Positions 54,415-63,905 of a stretch of DNA of 64,000 nucleotides are shown here, piece after piece (the stretch's first letter is position 1; every line of letters begins with the position of its first letter). The DNA is from Draconibacterium mangrovi (GTDB lineage: Bacteria; Bacteroidota; Bacteroidia; Bacteroidales; Prolixibacteraceae). The position numbers and the translations under genes were made by a program. The DNA is taken from assembly GCF_010586825.1 (NCBI RefSeq), contig NZ_JAAAGB010000001.1:1302001-1366000 (forward strand), in the 5' to 3' direction. Under the pieces are notes generated by a model. It did not search any database, was not told where the DNA came from, and saw only the letters and a list, made by a program, of their open reading frames with translations.

Positions 54415-56295
54415 TTATTCTGACATATCTGAAAGCACATCCATTTTTAAAATGTACGACTCAAGGCCTGACAATTCCAGTTCTAACTTACCCTTTCCAT
54501 TTTTCACTTCCAGTACAAATTCATTTTCGTTGGCCAGTTGATCAGTTAGTTTGTAGAATCCGTCAGTTAAATGTAAAGCCTTTACGGTTGCTTCATTCAA
54601 TTGAAGTTGAAATTTGTGTGGGTTATCTTCGAAGTTAGTCACCACTATCAAACGATCGTCCCCTTTCCAACGCACAAACGAAAATACTTTGTCGGTGTAT
54701 CCTTCTGTATTTTTCCGATTGTACGAGTGAATTTCTTTGTATTTGCCCATCAAAGCTGCGGAATGAGCGGAGAAACTCAGGAGCGTTTTATAAAATTCGT
54801 TTAATTCTTTTTCTTCCGGTGTTGACTGCCCTCCATCAAATTTTCCGTCGTTCATCCAACGTTGATGTGCCGGTACACCGCAGTAATCAAAAATCGATGT
54901 TCGTGTTTCATCGCCAAATCCCATATCTCCATCGCCGGGTTCACCAACGTTTTGACCGAAATAGATCATGGTTGGCGAAGTGCTCAAACAGGTTGATACC
55001 ACCATTGCCGGTTTTCCTTTTTCGGCACTTCCTGCAAATCCTGCACTGGCAATCCGTTGCTCGTCGTGGTTTTCTAAAAAATGTAACATGTGATGCTCGA
55101 TATCAGCCAAACCATCGTAAATCGCCGGAAGATTATCAGTACTACCTTTTCCTTGCATAATGTGTTTTAAGGTATCGTACAACTCCACTTTATCGTACAA
55201 ATAATCCATTTTCCCTTTGCGGATATAGTCGCGGTAAAGCGCAGGATTATAAACTTCGGCTAGTAGAAAAGCGTCAGGATTTTTCATTTTCAGTGCCGAG
55301 TTCATATAACTCCAGAATTCCACCGGAACCATTTCAGCCATATCGTAACGGAAACCATCCACGCCTTTATCTAACCAGTAGATGGCAATTTCTTTGAATT
55401 TCTTCCACGAATCCGGCACGTCTTTATCCTGCCAGAATTCGAAATGAGCTTCATAATCTTCCCTGTCATAATCTTCGGGAAGCAGATCAAAATCGTAAGT
55501 TCCATCAGGTTTTACACCGTAATTTACTTTTACCGTTTCGTACCAGTCATAAAATCCGGGTTGCGCTAAGCGTGCGCCATTACCGGTCCACTTGGCCGGA
55601 TTTTCATCAAACTTTCCATCCGAAAGCGGGTGATCATCGCCTCCCAAAGGTTGGTAACCGTTCAAAAATTCCGGCACCTGAAAAGCTTCGCCGGGGATGT
55701 AATAAAAGTTGTTGTCGCGTTTGTATTCCACCGAAGTATCGTCGTTTTCACCAAAATCGGAAACTCCTTCGGGTTTCGAAATTGACTGGTAATTCCGGGC
55801 AACATGATTGGGAACAATATCGATAATCACTTTCATGCCGTGTTTGTGAGTTCGTTCGATCAGGGCCTCAAATTCTGCCAATCGGTTTGCCGGATCAATA
55901 GCCAGATCGGGATTTACGTTATAATAATCCTTCACTGCATAAGGCGAACCGGCGCGGCCTTTTACCACATCGGGATCGTCGTTTGAAATGCCATAGGCGG
56001 TATAATCGGTTATTACATCATGGTGCGGAACACCCGTGTACCAAATATGTGTAACCCCCATTGACTTAATTTCTTCCAACGCACGATCCGTAAAATCGTT
56101 GAACTTTCCCACACCATTTTCTTCAATGGTTCCCCACGGTTTATTGGTGGTGTTTGTATTCCCAAACAGACGGGTAAACACCTGGTAAACCACATATTTG
56201 CCTTTTGGCGAATCGGGTTGTGCGGGCTTATGCTTCTGTGTCGGTTGGCAGGCAAAAAGAGCCAGAATAAAAAGAATGGATGCTAGTTGTTTCAT
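54415..56295 (-). CDS. GH13 alpha-amylase-type lipoprotein
   Basis: 626 residues from ATG 56295. The lipobox is LALFACQ, with Cys16. The barrel starts at YVVYQVFTRLFGN. Catalytic blocks: VIIDIVPNHVARN (region I), GVDGFRYDMAEM with the nucleophile Asp (region II), FLLAEVYNP with the acid Glu (region III) and LENHDEQRI (region IV). It is probably surface- or periplasm-anchored and cleaves alpha-1,4-glucans. Upstream in-frame codons to 56376 are not part of a signal peptide and are rejected. Last gene of the maltose unit, 93 bp after the second GH13. Confidence 0.92.
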   Translation of the reverse strand: MKQLASILFILALFACQPTQKHKPAQPDSPKGKYVVYQVFTRLFGNTNTTNKPWGTIEENGVGKFNDFTDRALEEIKSMGVTHIWYTGVPHHDVITDYTAYGISNDDPDVVKGRAGSPYAVKDYYNVNPDLAIDPANRLAEFEALIERTHKHGMKVIIDIVPNHVARNYQSISKPEGVSDFGENDDTSVEYKRDNNFYYIPGEAFQVPEFLNGYQPLGGDDHPLSDGKFDENPAKWTGNGARLAQPGFYDWYETVKVNYGVKPDGTYDFDLLPEDYDREDYEAHFEFWQDKDVPDSWKKFKEIAIYWLDKGVDGFRYDMAEMVPVEFWSYMNSALKMKNPDAFLLAEVYNPALYRDYIRKGKMDYLYDKVELYDTLKHIMQGKGSTDNLPAIYDGLADIEHHMLHFLENHDEQRIASAGFAGSAEKGKPAMVVSTCLSTSPTMIYFGQNVGEPGDGDMGFGDETRTSIFDYCGVPAHQRWMNDGKFDGGQSTPEEKELNEFYKTLLSFSAHSAALMGKYKEIHSYNRKNTEGYTDKVFSFVRWKGDDRLIVVTNFEDNPHKFQLQLNEATVKALHLTDGFYKLTDQLANENEFVLEVKNGKGKLELELSGLESYILKMDVLSDMSE

Positions 56296-56388
56296 GATTG
56301 TACTACTCAGATTACACGGATTTAATCGAGAAACGCAGATATGATCAGAGCTAATCTGTTCAATCTGCGTTCTCATTGTTCAAATTTC

Positions 56389-58227
56389 TTATTTATTCAA
56401 TTCAACTATTATAGCTGATTTTGCAGGAACAGTAACTTCCGAAATATCGGAAATTGTGTTCCCGGAAATAATTTCTTTACCCGACTTATAACCGTCGATC
56501 ACTTCACTAAAACGATCTGTTTTAATGGTTTTTGCTTCGGTGTTTTTATTCAGAATGACCATCACGGCTTCGTTGTCACTATAGCGGAAATAGGTGTAAG
56601 TACCATCCTCAGGAACAAAATGCATCAATTTCCCATCGTGAATTACATCAGCATTTTTACGCCAGTTCTGGATTTTGGAAACATACTGCTGCATATCTTT
56701 TGCGGCATCGCTCAATCCTTCGCCGGTAAAAGCATTTACTTCATCGCCTTCCCAACCCCCGGGATAATCTGCACGAATATCGCCGTGTTCGCTTCCGTCG
56801 TGACGCATTAGAATTTCGGTACCGTAATAAATTTGCGGAATTCCCCGGGTAGTTAAAAAGAACACCACACCCATTTTCAGCAGATCTGCATCTTCACCCA
56901 CCTGCACGTAAAAGCGAGACATATCGTGGTTATCCGGGAAAATGGTCAGATCGTATGGATTTGGATATAAAAAATCGTTGGCCAGTGCATTATAAATCTG
57001 AATCAAGCCAAAGTCAAAACTTTCTTCGTTGCGTAATCCTTCAGCAGCTGCACTCTGCAATGGGAAATCCATCATACTTGGAGCATAATTCTTATAGCCA
57101 TCCTGATTGTATTTTCCTTTTTGCCAGTACGAAACAATAGCCGGATTGGTGGTCCACTCTTCTCCAACCACATTAAAATTCGGATATTCTTCCAACAATT
57201 GTTTTGTCCAGTCGCTCATCATATTCTTGTCGGGATAAGGCCATGTGTCCTGGCGAATTCCTTCCAAGCCAACATATTCAACCCACCAAATACTGTTTTG
57301 AATGAGGTATTTTGCCAGGAACGGATTTTTCTGGTTCATGTCGGGCATAGCACTTACAAACCAACCGTCAACCATTGCTTTTTTATCTGCTTCCGAAGCG
57401 TGAGGATCTTCATTCACCGTGCGGCGGTGGCTGGTAATTTTCATTTCGGGATAATTGTTAATCCAGTCTTTCATTGGCATATCGTGCATCCACCAGTGTT
57501 CCGATCCGCAGTGGTTAAAAATCAAATCCATAATCAGTTTCATGCCACGTTTATCCAGTTCTTCGTTTAGTTCCTGATATTCTTCATTCGATCCATATCT
57601 TCTGTCGACCTGGTAAAAATCGGTACAGGCATAACCGTGATACGACGATTCGGGCATATCGTTTTCCAGCACAGGATTTAACCAAACGGCTGTAAATCCC
57701 ATATCTTGTAAGTAATGCAGCGAATTGATAATCCCGCGAATATCGCCACCGTGGCGGCCATAATTATAATCACGATCAAGACCTTCTTTCATTCCTTCAA
57801 TCTCGTCATTGCTTGTGTCGCCATTTACAAAACGGTCAGGGGTGATCAGGTAAATCACATCCGATGAATTAAAACCTTCGCGTTTTGCGGATCCTTTTTC
57901 ACGATCCCACAATTCGTAGTTGTAGCTGTCTACAACTTTATCGCCTTGTTTAAACTGAATTTCAAAGTCGCCGGGTTTTACATCCTTTGCCAGTTTCAGA
58001 TCGACAAACAGGTAGTTTGGATTTTCCACTTTAGTGGTCGCTTCCAAAGTCACCCCCGGGTAATCGAGCACCACATCGGTTTTTGAAATATTCTCACCGT
58101 ATATTAATAATTGTAAGTCGGGGTTTTTCATTCCGGCCCACCAGTTTGGCGGTTCAACCCGAGCAACTTCCTGCCCAACAACATTCAGGGTAAGCAGGAT
58201 GATAAACAAAGTGATTAGTTTTTTCAT
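56389..58227 (-). CDS. Neopullulanase-like GH13 enzyme (SusA-like)
   Basis: 612 residues from ATG 58227. Signal peptide MKKLITLFIILLTLNVVGQ. An N-terminal beta domain of the cyclomaltodextrinase type (PPNWWAGMKNPDLQLLIYGE) precedes the barrel. Catalytic blocks: LIMDLIFNHCGSEHWW, GIRQDTWPYPD with the nucleophile Asp, VVGEEWTT with the acid Glu and FPDNHDMSR. Such enzymes hydrolyse maltodextrins, cyclodextrins and pullulan in the periplasm, delivering maltose and glucose. It lies between the other GH13 and the GH65 gene, with the 58255-58400 repeat in the upstream gap. Confidence 0.93.
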   Translation of the reverse strand: MKKLITLFIILLTLNVVGQEVARVEPPNWWAGMKNPDLQLLIYGENISKTDVVLDYPGVTLEATTKVENPNYLFVDLKLAKDVKPGDFEIQFKQGDKVVDSYNYELWDREKGSAKREGFNSSDVIYLITPDRFVNGDTSNDEIEGMKEGLDRDYNYGRHGGDIRGIINSLHYLQDMGFTAVWLNPVLENDMPESSYHGYACTDFYQVDRRYGSNEEYQELNEELDKRGMKLIMDLIFNHCGSEHWWMHDMPMKDWINNYPEMKITSHRRTVNEDPHASEADKKAMVDGWFVSAMPDMNQKNPFLAKYLIQNSIWWVEYVGLEGIRQDTWPYPDKNMMSDWTKQLLEEYPNFNVVGEEWTTNPAIVSYWQKGKYNQDGYKNYAPSMMDFPLQSAAAEGLRNEESFDFGLIQIYNALANDFLYPNPYDLTIFPDNHDMSRFYVQVGEDADLLKMGVVFFLTTRGIPQIYYGTEILMRHDGSEHGDIRADYPGGWEGDEVNAFTGEGLSDAAKDMQQYVSKIQNWRKNADVIHDGKLMHFVPEDGTYTYFRYSDNEAVMVILNKNTEAKTIKTDRFSEVIDGYKSGKEIISGNTISDISEVTVPAKSAIIVELNK

Positions 58228-58261
58228 TTTATAGTGTTTTATTCGTTTCAAATTTGCTTTA

Positions 58262-58395
58262 CCCCTTACCCTGTCGGGAGTTCCCCTAAGAAGGGGAACA
58301 AGTATCAAACCAGCTTTTGACTCAATCAAAGCTCCGGCTTTTTTATAACTGTTTTCCCTCGCGAGGGAAAATGTCGACAGACAAAAGGGTAAATT
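58262..58395. repeat. Inverted repeat with hairpin-bearing arms
   Basis: The left arm (TTACCCCTTACCCTGTCGGG region, with TTCCCCTAAGAAGGGGAA) and right arm (TTTTCCCTCGCGAGGGAAAA, ending AAAAGGGTAA) are imperfect inverted copies around ~50 bp. Each arm folds into its own hairpin. It fills the 177-bp gap between GH65 and the neopullulanase. The CCCC/GGGG style recalls the repeat family at 27937 and 38461, but is not the same sequence. Confidence 0.6.
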
Positions 58396-58404
58396 ATCTA
58401 TTTT

Positions 58405-60714
58405 TTACTTCTTAATTTCAAGGGTCGAATTTCCGGCAATTATGTGTTCCGTTCCCCAAACCGTTGCTGCCACAACAACAGCGGAATGATTAATTATAAA
58501 AAACTCCCCATGTTTCATTTTTACCTCGAGGTGCGCACCTCCAAAATCGATTCGGAATCCGTAAGATTTCCACGATTCGGGCAGAAAAGGATTAAATGTA
58601 AGTTTGTTGTTCACCACACGCATTCCTCCAAATGCCATTACAAACGACATCCAGGTTCCACCCATACTGGTAATGTGCAGGCCGTCTTCGGTGTCGTTAT
58701 TGTAGTCATCCAAATCGAGGCGTGATGTGCGCAAATACATTTCGTATGCTTTGTCCTGGTAGCCGATCTTCGCTGCTAAAATTGCGTGAACACATGGAGA
58801 CAACGACGATTCATGTACCGTTAAAGGCTCGTAAAAATCGAAGTGTCGTTTTAGCTCTTCTGTTGTGAAATTCTCCTGAAACAGGTACAAACTCTGTAAA
58901 GTATCGGCCTGCTTGATGTACGGCGCACGCAAAATGCGGTCCCACGACCAGTTTTGGTTAATGGGTAAATCCTCAGCAGGAAGTTCTGCCACCGGAGTCA
59001 AATCCTTATCCAAAAATCCATCCTGTTGCAGATAAATACCACGCTTCTCATCCCTGGCGAAATACATTTTATCAATAATATCCTTCCAGCGCGCAGTTTC
59101 GTTCAACTCGTTGAATTTCCATTTTTTCACCATTTCCTCAAACAGGAAGGGGAATTCCTTTTTCAGGTAGTCGATGGCTTCAAGCGTATATTTTAAAGTC
59201 CACACGGCCAGGTAGCTGGTGTGGAAATTATTGTTTACGTTGTTCTCGTATTCGTTTGGCCCCGTAACGCCCAGCATTACATACTTTTCTTTGTCGGCCG
59301 ACCAGTTTACACGCTGGCTCCAAAAACGACTAATGCCCAGCAACACCTCAAAACCCATCGGGGCAAGGTATTCTTTATCGCCGGTGTAATTTATATAATC
59401 GTAAATAGCGTATGCAATAGCTCCGTTCCGATGAACCTCTTCAAAGGTAATTTCCCACTCGTTGTGGCATTCTTCACCGTTAATAGTTACCATTGGGTAT
59501 AAGGCAGCACCGTTTCTGAAGCCGAGTTTTTCGGCATTCTCGATGGCTTTTTCCAGATGCTTGCGACGGTAAACCAACAGGTTCCGCGAAACTTTTTGAG
59601 GCGCTGTACTCAGGTAAAAAGGCAAACAATAAGCCTCCGTATCCCAATAAGTTACACCGCCATATTTTTCGCCTGTAAATCCTTTTGGCCCAATATTCAA
59701 CCGCTCATCTTCGCCCGAGTAGGTTTGATTGAGCTGAAAAATATTAAAGCGAATTCCTTGCTGGGCCGCAATATCGCCTTCAATTTTTATATCGCTGGTT
59801 GCCCATTTTTGCAGCCAGCGGTTTTTATGACTTTCGAACAGGGCATCGAAACCGGCTTCAACAGCCAAATCCACTGCTTCTTTTGCCTTTTCAGGAAGGG
59901 ATTCCTTTTCATAATCAAGGGAAGAAACAGTAGAAGAGAATTTCTCAACTACTATTTCATCACCCTTCTCTACCGAGACACTTTGAGATGCCTCGACATA
60001 TTTCTCCCTTTCCCCGTTCGTAATATCTGTTTCTACTTTATTTCCGTTTTTTAGTAGTTGAAACCACATCCCGGTACTTACATGAAAACCGGTTTTTAAG
60101 GTTTCAACTGTGAGATAGCCTTCCGGGCCGCCAACAGCACGGGCAACTTCTACCCAGAATTTCTCATCGTAATTCGAGTCTTCGTTTACCACATCGCCAT
60201 CGAGGTATGGCGTAACTTTAATCTCGCCATCAAAGTTCAGCGCTTTTACCGTGTATCGGATAGCACCAATTTCGGTGGCTGCAATACTTACAAAGCGGTG
60301 CGAACAAACCTCCACCTGGTTGCCGTTTTGCAACTCGGCAACAAAACAACGCGTTAACAAACCGTGTTGCATGTCGAGCTCGCGTTTAAACGAAAGTACT
60401 TTTGCCTTTGCCAGATCGAGTTCCTCACCATTTACGGTAACTCCTATTCCAATCCAGTTGGTTGAATTGATAATTTTGGCAAAATACTCCGGATAGCCGT
60501 TTTTCCACCATCCCACGCGGGTTTTGTCGGGGTAATAAATACCGGCAACATATGTTCCGTTCAGCGTGTCGCCTGAATATTTCTCCTCGAAATTGGCGCG
60601 CTGGCCCATTTTTCCGTTTCCTATACTAAAGATACTTTCGGAAATCCGGTTATGTTCGGGAACAAAACCCTCTTCAACTATTTTCCAGTCGTGATGAATG
60701 ATATAATTCTTCAT
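58405..60714 (-). CDS. GH65 maltose phosphorylase
   Basis: 769 residues, the family length. It has the GH65 catalytic-acid block ECHNEWEITFEEVHRNGAIA and VTGPNEYENNVNNNFHTS, which is typical of maltose phosphorylases. No signal peptide. It would split maltose with phosphate into glucose and beta-glucose-1-phosphate in the cytoplasm; the HAD beta-phosphoglucomutase-like protein at 15.5 kb could use the latter. Other GH65 specificities (trehalose or kojibiose) are less likely given the maltose neighbours. 18 bp after the MFS gene. Confidence 0.9.
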   Translation of the reverse strand: MKNYIIHHDWKIVEEGFVPEHNRISESIFSIGNGKMGQRANFEEKYSGDTLNGTYVAGIYYPDKTRVGWWKNGYPEYFAKIINSTNWIGIGVTVNGEELDLAKAKVLSFKRELDMQHGLLTRCFVAELQNGNQVEVCSHRFVSIAATEIGAIRYTVKALNFDGEIKVTPYLDGDVVNEDSNYDEKFWVEVARAVGGPEGYLTVETLKTGFHVSTGMWFQLLKNGNKVETDITNGEREKYVEASQSVSVEKGDEIVVEKFSSTVSSLDYEKESLPEKAKEAVDLAVEAGFDALFESHKNRWLQKWATSDIKIEGDIAAQQGIRFNIFQLNQTYSGEDERLNIGPKGFTGEKYGGVTYWDTEAYCLPFYLSTAPQKVSRNLLVYRRKHLEKAIENAEKLGFRNGAALYPMVTINGEECHNEWEITFEEVHRNGAIAYAIYDYINYTGDKEYLAPMGFEVLLGISRFWSQRVNWSADKEKYVMLGVTGPNEYENNVNNNFHTSYLAVWTLKYTLEAIDYLKKEFPFLFEEMVKKWKFNELNETARWKDIIDKMYFARDEKRGIYLQQDGFLDKDLTPVAELPAEDLPINQNWSWDRILRAPYIKQADTLQSLYLFQENFTTEELKRHFDFYEPLTVHESSLSPCVHAILAAKIGYQDKAYEMYLRTSRLDLDDYNNDTEDGLHITSMGGTWMSFVMAFGGMRVVNNKLTFNPFLPESWKSYGFRIDFGGAHLEVKMKHGEFFIINHSAVVVAATVWGTEHIIAGNSTLEIKK

Positions 60715-60732
60715 CTCAGTGTTTTTAATTTT

Positions 60733-62244
60733 TTAATTTTCTGTTGCAACGTCTTTTACAAAAAGTACCAGCACGGCAGCTACCACCATGGATACTCCTC
60801 CAAAAACAAGTGCAAAAATCGACTCTCCTCCAAACAGATCTTTTACCATGAATCCCAAAATGGTTGCCGCCAGAATTTGCGGTATTACAATAAAGAAGTT
60901 GAAAATTCCCATGTAAATTCCCATTTTGTTCGATGGCAGCGATCCGGTAAGTATGGCATAAGGCATAGATAGTATACTTGCCCAGGCAATACCTACTCCA
61001 ATCATTGGCACAATCAGCCAGTTTGGATCTTTAAAAAGGTAGATAGAGGCCAGGCTCACACCACCAACTATTAAACTAATGAAGTGTGTAAATTTTCGGT
61101 TGGTGTACTTTGCAATTACAGGCAAAGTAAATGCCATTAGCGCGGCAACTCCGTTATAAACACCAAAAAGAATGGTTACCCAGTCGGCGCCGTCGTTGTA
61201 CAATTTTGTGGTTGTATCAGAAGTTCCGTACACATGGCTGGTAATTCCTGCTGTGGCATAAATCCACAAAGCAAACAATCCAACCCAGGTAAAAAACTGC
61301 ACCAGCGCCAGTTGTTTCATGGTAAGCGGCATGCGTAATAAATCGCTGAAAATCTCCACCAGGGCATTCTTATCCTTTTTTTGCGATTTTAGCAAAGCAG
61401 CCGTCATCATCAGTAAAAAGAAAAGGAAAAGAATACCTCCAAGAATGTACAGCTCTTTTTCAAGGTCCATTAGTTGTGTAACTACTACAATCAGCAAACC
61501 CAGCAGCCCCATAATTCCTCCAACTTTGGCGAACCGGCTGCTTTCCACTTCCGCTTCATTCAGCACCTCATCTTTATTGGTTGTTTGTCGTTCACTTTCT
61601 TCAAAGGCTTCCAGCTCTTCGGGTGGGTATTCTTTGGTTGAAAAAATAGTCCACAGAATGGCCAGAAAGAAAACAACACCCCCAATGTAAAACGACCAGC
61701 GCACCGACGCAGGAATAACTCCTTCGGGAGCGGTATTGGGAATATTCAGCCAATTGGTCATTGCGTAAGGAAGCACCGATCCCACAACAGCACCGGTACC
61801 AATAAAAAAGCTTTGCATGGCAAAACCCCGGGTTCGTTGCTCGTTGGGCAGCATATCGCCAACAAAAGCACGAAACGGCTCCATTGAAACATTAATGGAA
61901 GCATCCATTATCCAAAGTGTACCGGCGGCTACCCATAGGGCGGGCGAGTTTGGCATTAATAAAAGGGCAAGGGATGCGAAAATAGCTCCGAACAAAAAGT
62001 AAGGCCGTCTTCGTCCAAGTCGGTTCCAGGTTTTATCGCTCATGTGCCCGATTATTGGCTGAACAATTAACCCGGTAACCGGTGCGGCAATCCACAAAAT
62101 CGGGATGTCCTCAACATTGGCCCCAAGTGTTTCGAAAATACGGCTTACATTGGCATTCTGCAGGGCAAACCCAAACTGGATACCCAGAAAACCAAAACTC
62201 ATATTCCAAATCTGCCAAAAACTTAACGTAGGTTTTTTGCGCAT
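60733..62244 (-). CDS. MFS/GPH-type sugar transporter (probable maltose)
   Basis: 503 residues from ATG 62244, about 12 transmembrane helices. The pattern PTLSFWQIWNMSFGFLGIQF, the IIGHMSDKTWNRLGRRRPY loop and the WIMDASINVSMEPFRAFVG helix match the family linked to maltose phosphorylase loci in Bacteroidota. It would import maltose across the inner membrane. First gene of the operon; a promoter with -33/-7 boxes lies at 62383-62351. An in-frame upstream start to 62286 adds residues that do not suit a transporter start. Confidence 0.88.
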   Translation of the reverse strand: MRKKPTLSFWQIWNMSFGFLGIQFGFALQNANVSRIFETLGANVEDIPILWIAAPVTGLIVQPIIGHMSDKTWNRLGRRRPYFLFGAIFASLALLLMPNSPALWVAAGTLWIMDASINVSMEPFRAFVGDMLPNEQRTRGFAMQSFFIGTGAVVGSVLPYAMTNWLNIPNTAPEGVIPASVRWSFYIGGVVFFLAILWTIFSTKEYPPEELEAFEESERQTTNKDEVLNEAEVESSRFAKVGGIMGLLGLLIVVVTQLMDLEKELYILGGILFLFFLLMMTAALLKSQKKDKNALVEIFSDLLRMPLTMKQLALVQFFTWVGLFALWIYATAGITSHVYGTSDTTTKLYNDGADWVTILFGVYNGVAALMAFTLPVIAKYTNRKFTHFISLIVGGVSLASIYLFKDPNWLIVPMIGVGIAWASILSMPYAILTGSLPSNKMGIYMGIFNFFIVIPQILAATILGFMVKDLFGGESIFALVFGGVSMVVAAVLVLFVKDVATEN

Positions 62245-62350
62245 AATAGTAGTTTTAATTTGTAGCAAAGCTGTATGTATAAACAAGATAATACAGCAAA
62301 AGAACTTTTGCTGCTAAACACGAAGTATGTGAATTGAAAAATTGCCTGCA

Positions 62351-62383
62351 CAAATATAAGTCAGAATCGAAGTAATTTCCAAA
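62351..62383 (-). promoter_or_regulatory. Promoter of the transporter-GH65-GH13 operon
   Basis: On the minus strand a -33 TTTG (62383-62380) and a -7 TATATTTG (62358-62351) are separated by 21 bp. The predicted start site near 62344 is ~100 bp upstream of the MFS start. Confidence 0.7.
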
Positions 62384-62400
62384 CCGTGCACCATGCTAAA

Positions 62401-62421
62401 CCCTGAAAAACAGGGCTTTTT
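62401..62421. terminator. Short hairpin after lacI
   Basis: CCCTG-AAAAA-CAGGG followed by CTTTTT on plus; on the minus strand only a short T-stretch follows. It may end the lacI transcript (stop 62541) weakly. Confidence 0.4.
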
Positions 62422-62439
62422 AGCCAAAAATGATCATTT

Positions 62440-62449
62440 CAAACGTTTG
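62440..62449. promoter_or_regulatory. LacI-family operator upstream of the transporter operon
   Basis: CAAACGTTTG, a perfect palindrome extended to TTCAAACGTTTGCGG. It shares GCAAACGTTTGC with the site before susC. It lies ~100 bp upstream of the predicted start site, a position that suits an activator more than a simple roadblock repressor. Confidence 0.75.
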
Positions 62450-62540
62450 CGGAAAGTGAAAATATATTCTACAACATGTTTTTGTGTAATTGCAGAAATC
62501 GGCCATTAACTACAAAAATCAATGAAATTTGAATGGTATA

Positions 62541-63557
62541 TTATATAATAGAAGAGCCCCGAACAATCAGATCCGCATTCAAGACTTTTGTTTCAGCCGG
62601 ATATTCATCGTCTTCCGAGGTGATGCGTTTTAACAGCATCTGTGTTGCCAGTGTTCCCATTTCGTAACCGTGCTGATCGACTGAAGTAAGCGTAGGGTCG
62701 GTAATTCCTGAAAAGCGGCCATCGGAAAAGCCAACAATTGCAATCTCGTCGGGTATTTTGTAGCCTTTTTTCTGAATGGTTTGCATGGCTCCAATGGCGG
62801 TAAGATCGTTGGTGGCAAACACGCCGTCAAACTTAATCTTTTGGTTTATCAACTTCATTATTGCCATCCGGGCTTTTTCAAACGAGTCGGCTTCCACAAT
62901 CAGGTTTTCGTCGGCCGGAATACCGGCTTCTTTCAACGCTTTTAAGTAACCATCTTTTCGGTTTTGCCCAATCAGCAAAGCCATTGGCCCGCCCAAATGG
63001 GCAATCCGCGTTCTTCCGCTATCTATTAAATGACGGGTTGCCAGGTAAGCGGCATCAAAATCGTCGATAATTACCTGATCGGCAACTATATTCGGCACAA
63101 CGCGATCATAAAATACAATGGGTACTTCGTTATTCTGGAAATTTTCTAAATGTTTATAGTCGGTGGTATGTTTTGAAATAGATACCAAAACACCGTCAAC
63201 ACGGCTCGCCAGCAATGTTTTAGCGTTTGCCACTTCGCGCTCGTAACGCTCGTTGCTCTGGCAAATAATTACGTTAAAACCGGCATCGTAAGCCACATCT
63301 TCGATTCCGCTAATAACTGATGAGAAAAAATAGTGGACAATTTCGGGAATGATAACCCCAATGGTATTACTGCGCCGTTGCTTCAAACTAAGTGCAACAG
63401 CATTGGGCTGGTAATTTAACCTTTCGGCCAGTTCCTGAACCGCCCGTTTTGTTTCTTTGCTGATATCGGGGTGGTCCTTCAACGCACGCGATACCGTAGA
63501 TGCTGAAATATTTAATTCACGAGCCAAGTCTTTTATTGTTACCAGTCCGCTTTTCAT
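62541..63557 (-). CDS. LacI family transcriptional regulator of the maltose locus
   Basis: 338 residues. The N-terminal helix-turn-helix is TIKDLARELNISASTVSRAL with hinge LNYQPNAVALSLKQRRSNTI, and the periplasmic-binding-like sensor domain runs to VRGSSII. The sensor has DGVFATNDLTAIGAMQTIQ and VGFSDGRFSGITDPTLTSVD as usual. Two matching palindromes (62440, 63722) are obvious targets. It separates susC (plus) from the transporter operon (minus), so it can control both. The -7 box of the gene is at 63627-63620. Confidence 0.93.
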   Translation of the reverse strand: MKSGLVTIKDLARELNISASTVSRALKDHPDISKETKRAVQELAERLNYQPNAVALSLKQRRSNTIGVIIPEIVHYFFSSVISGIEDVAYDAGFNVIICQSNERYEREVANAKTLLASRVDGVLVSISKHTTDYKHLENFQNNEVPIVFYDRVVPNIVADQVIIDDFDAAYLATRHLIDSGRTRIAHLGGPMALLIGQNRKDGYLKALKEAGIPADENLIVEADSFEKARMAIMKLINQKIKFDGVFATNDLTAIGAMQTIQKKGYKIPDEIAIVGFSDGRFSGITDPTLTSVDQHGYEMGTLATQMLLKRITSEDDEYPAETKVLNADLIVRGSSII

Positions 63558-63619
63558 ATTCCTCTGACTCCCCTATTGTTGATTATTGATTTTTCCAGTT
63601 CCTTGCTTAAGGCTTTATA

Positions 63620-63627
63620 CAAATGTA
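63620..63627 (-). promoter_or_regulatory. Promoter -7 box of lacI
   Basis: TACATTTG on the minus strand fits TAnnTTTG; start site ~63613, leader ~55 nt. Confidence 0.6.
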
Positions 63628-63721
63628 GCAATTTAGCCCAAATCTTTACATAAATTCGAACTACTAAATAAGCCAACCAGTAACCACCTGTTTTATAACA
63701 TGTTGGGTGCAAACGTCACCG

Positions 63722-63733
63722 CAAACGTTTGCA
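63722..63733. promoter_or_regulatory. LacI-family operator before susC
   Basis: GCAAACGTTTGC is a perfect 12-bp palindrome with central ACGT. The same core stands before the transporter operon. Confidence 0.8.
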
Positions 63734-63905
63734 TAAACCGGTGTGTTAAAAAACGTAATTTTTTCTTAACAATTATTATACATTCGCCTCTGAATTTTAG
63801 TTTTTGTTGAACACAAAGTCTCTGTAACGAATTGATTTATTGCCTATTTAATGAGTTAAAGAGAATTTAACAAACAGGAAGATTCATAAACTAATAACAT
63901 GTAAA

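Larger units (their letters stand above)
63558..63905. other. Divergent intergenic region lacI-susC
   Basis: 348 bp. It contains the lacI promoter box, the operator at 63722-63733 with a half-site CAAACG just before it, and a plus-strand -7 like TACATTCG at 63779-63786 for susC (near match). The susC leader would be about 110-120 nt. No further gene seen. Confidence 0.5.
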
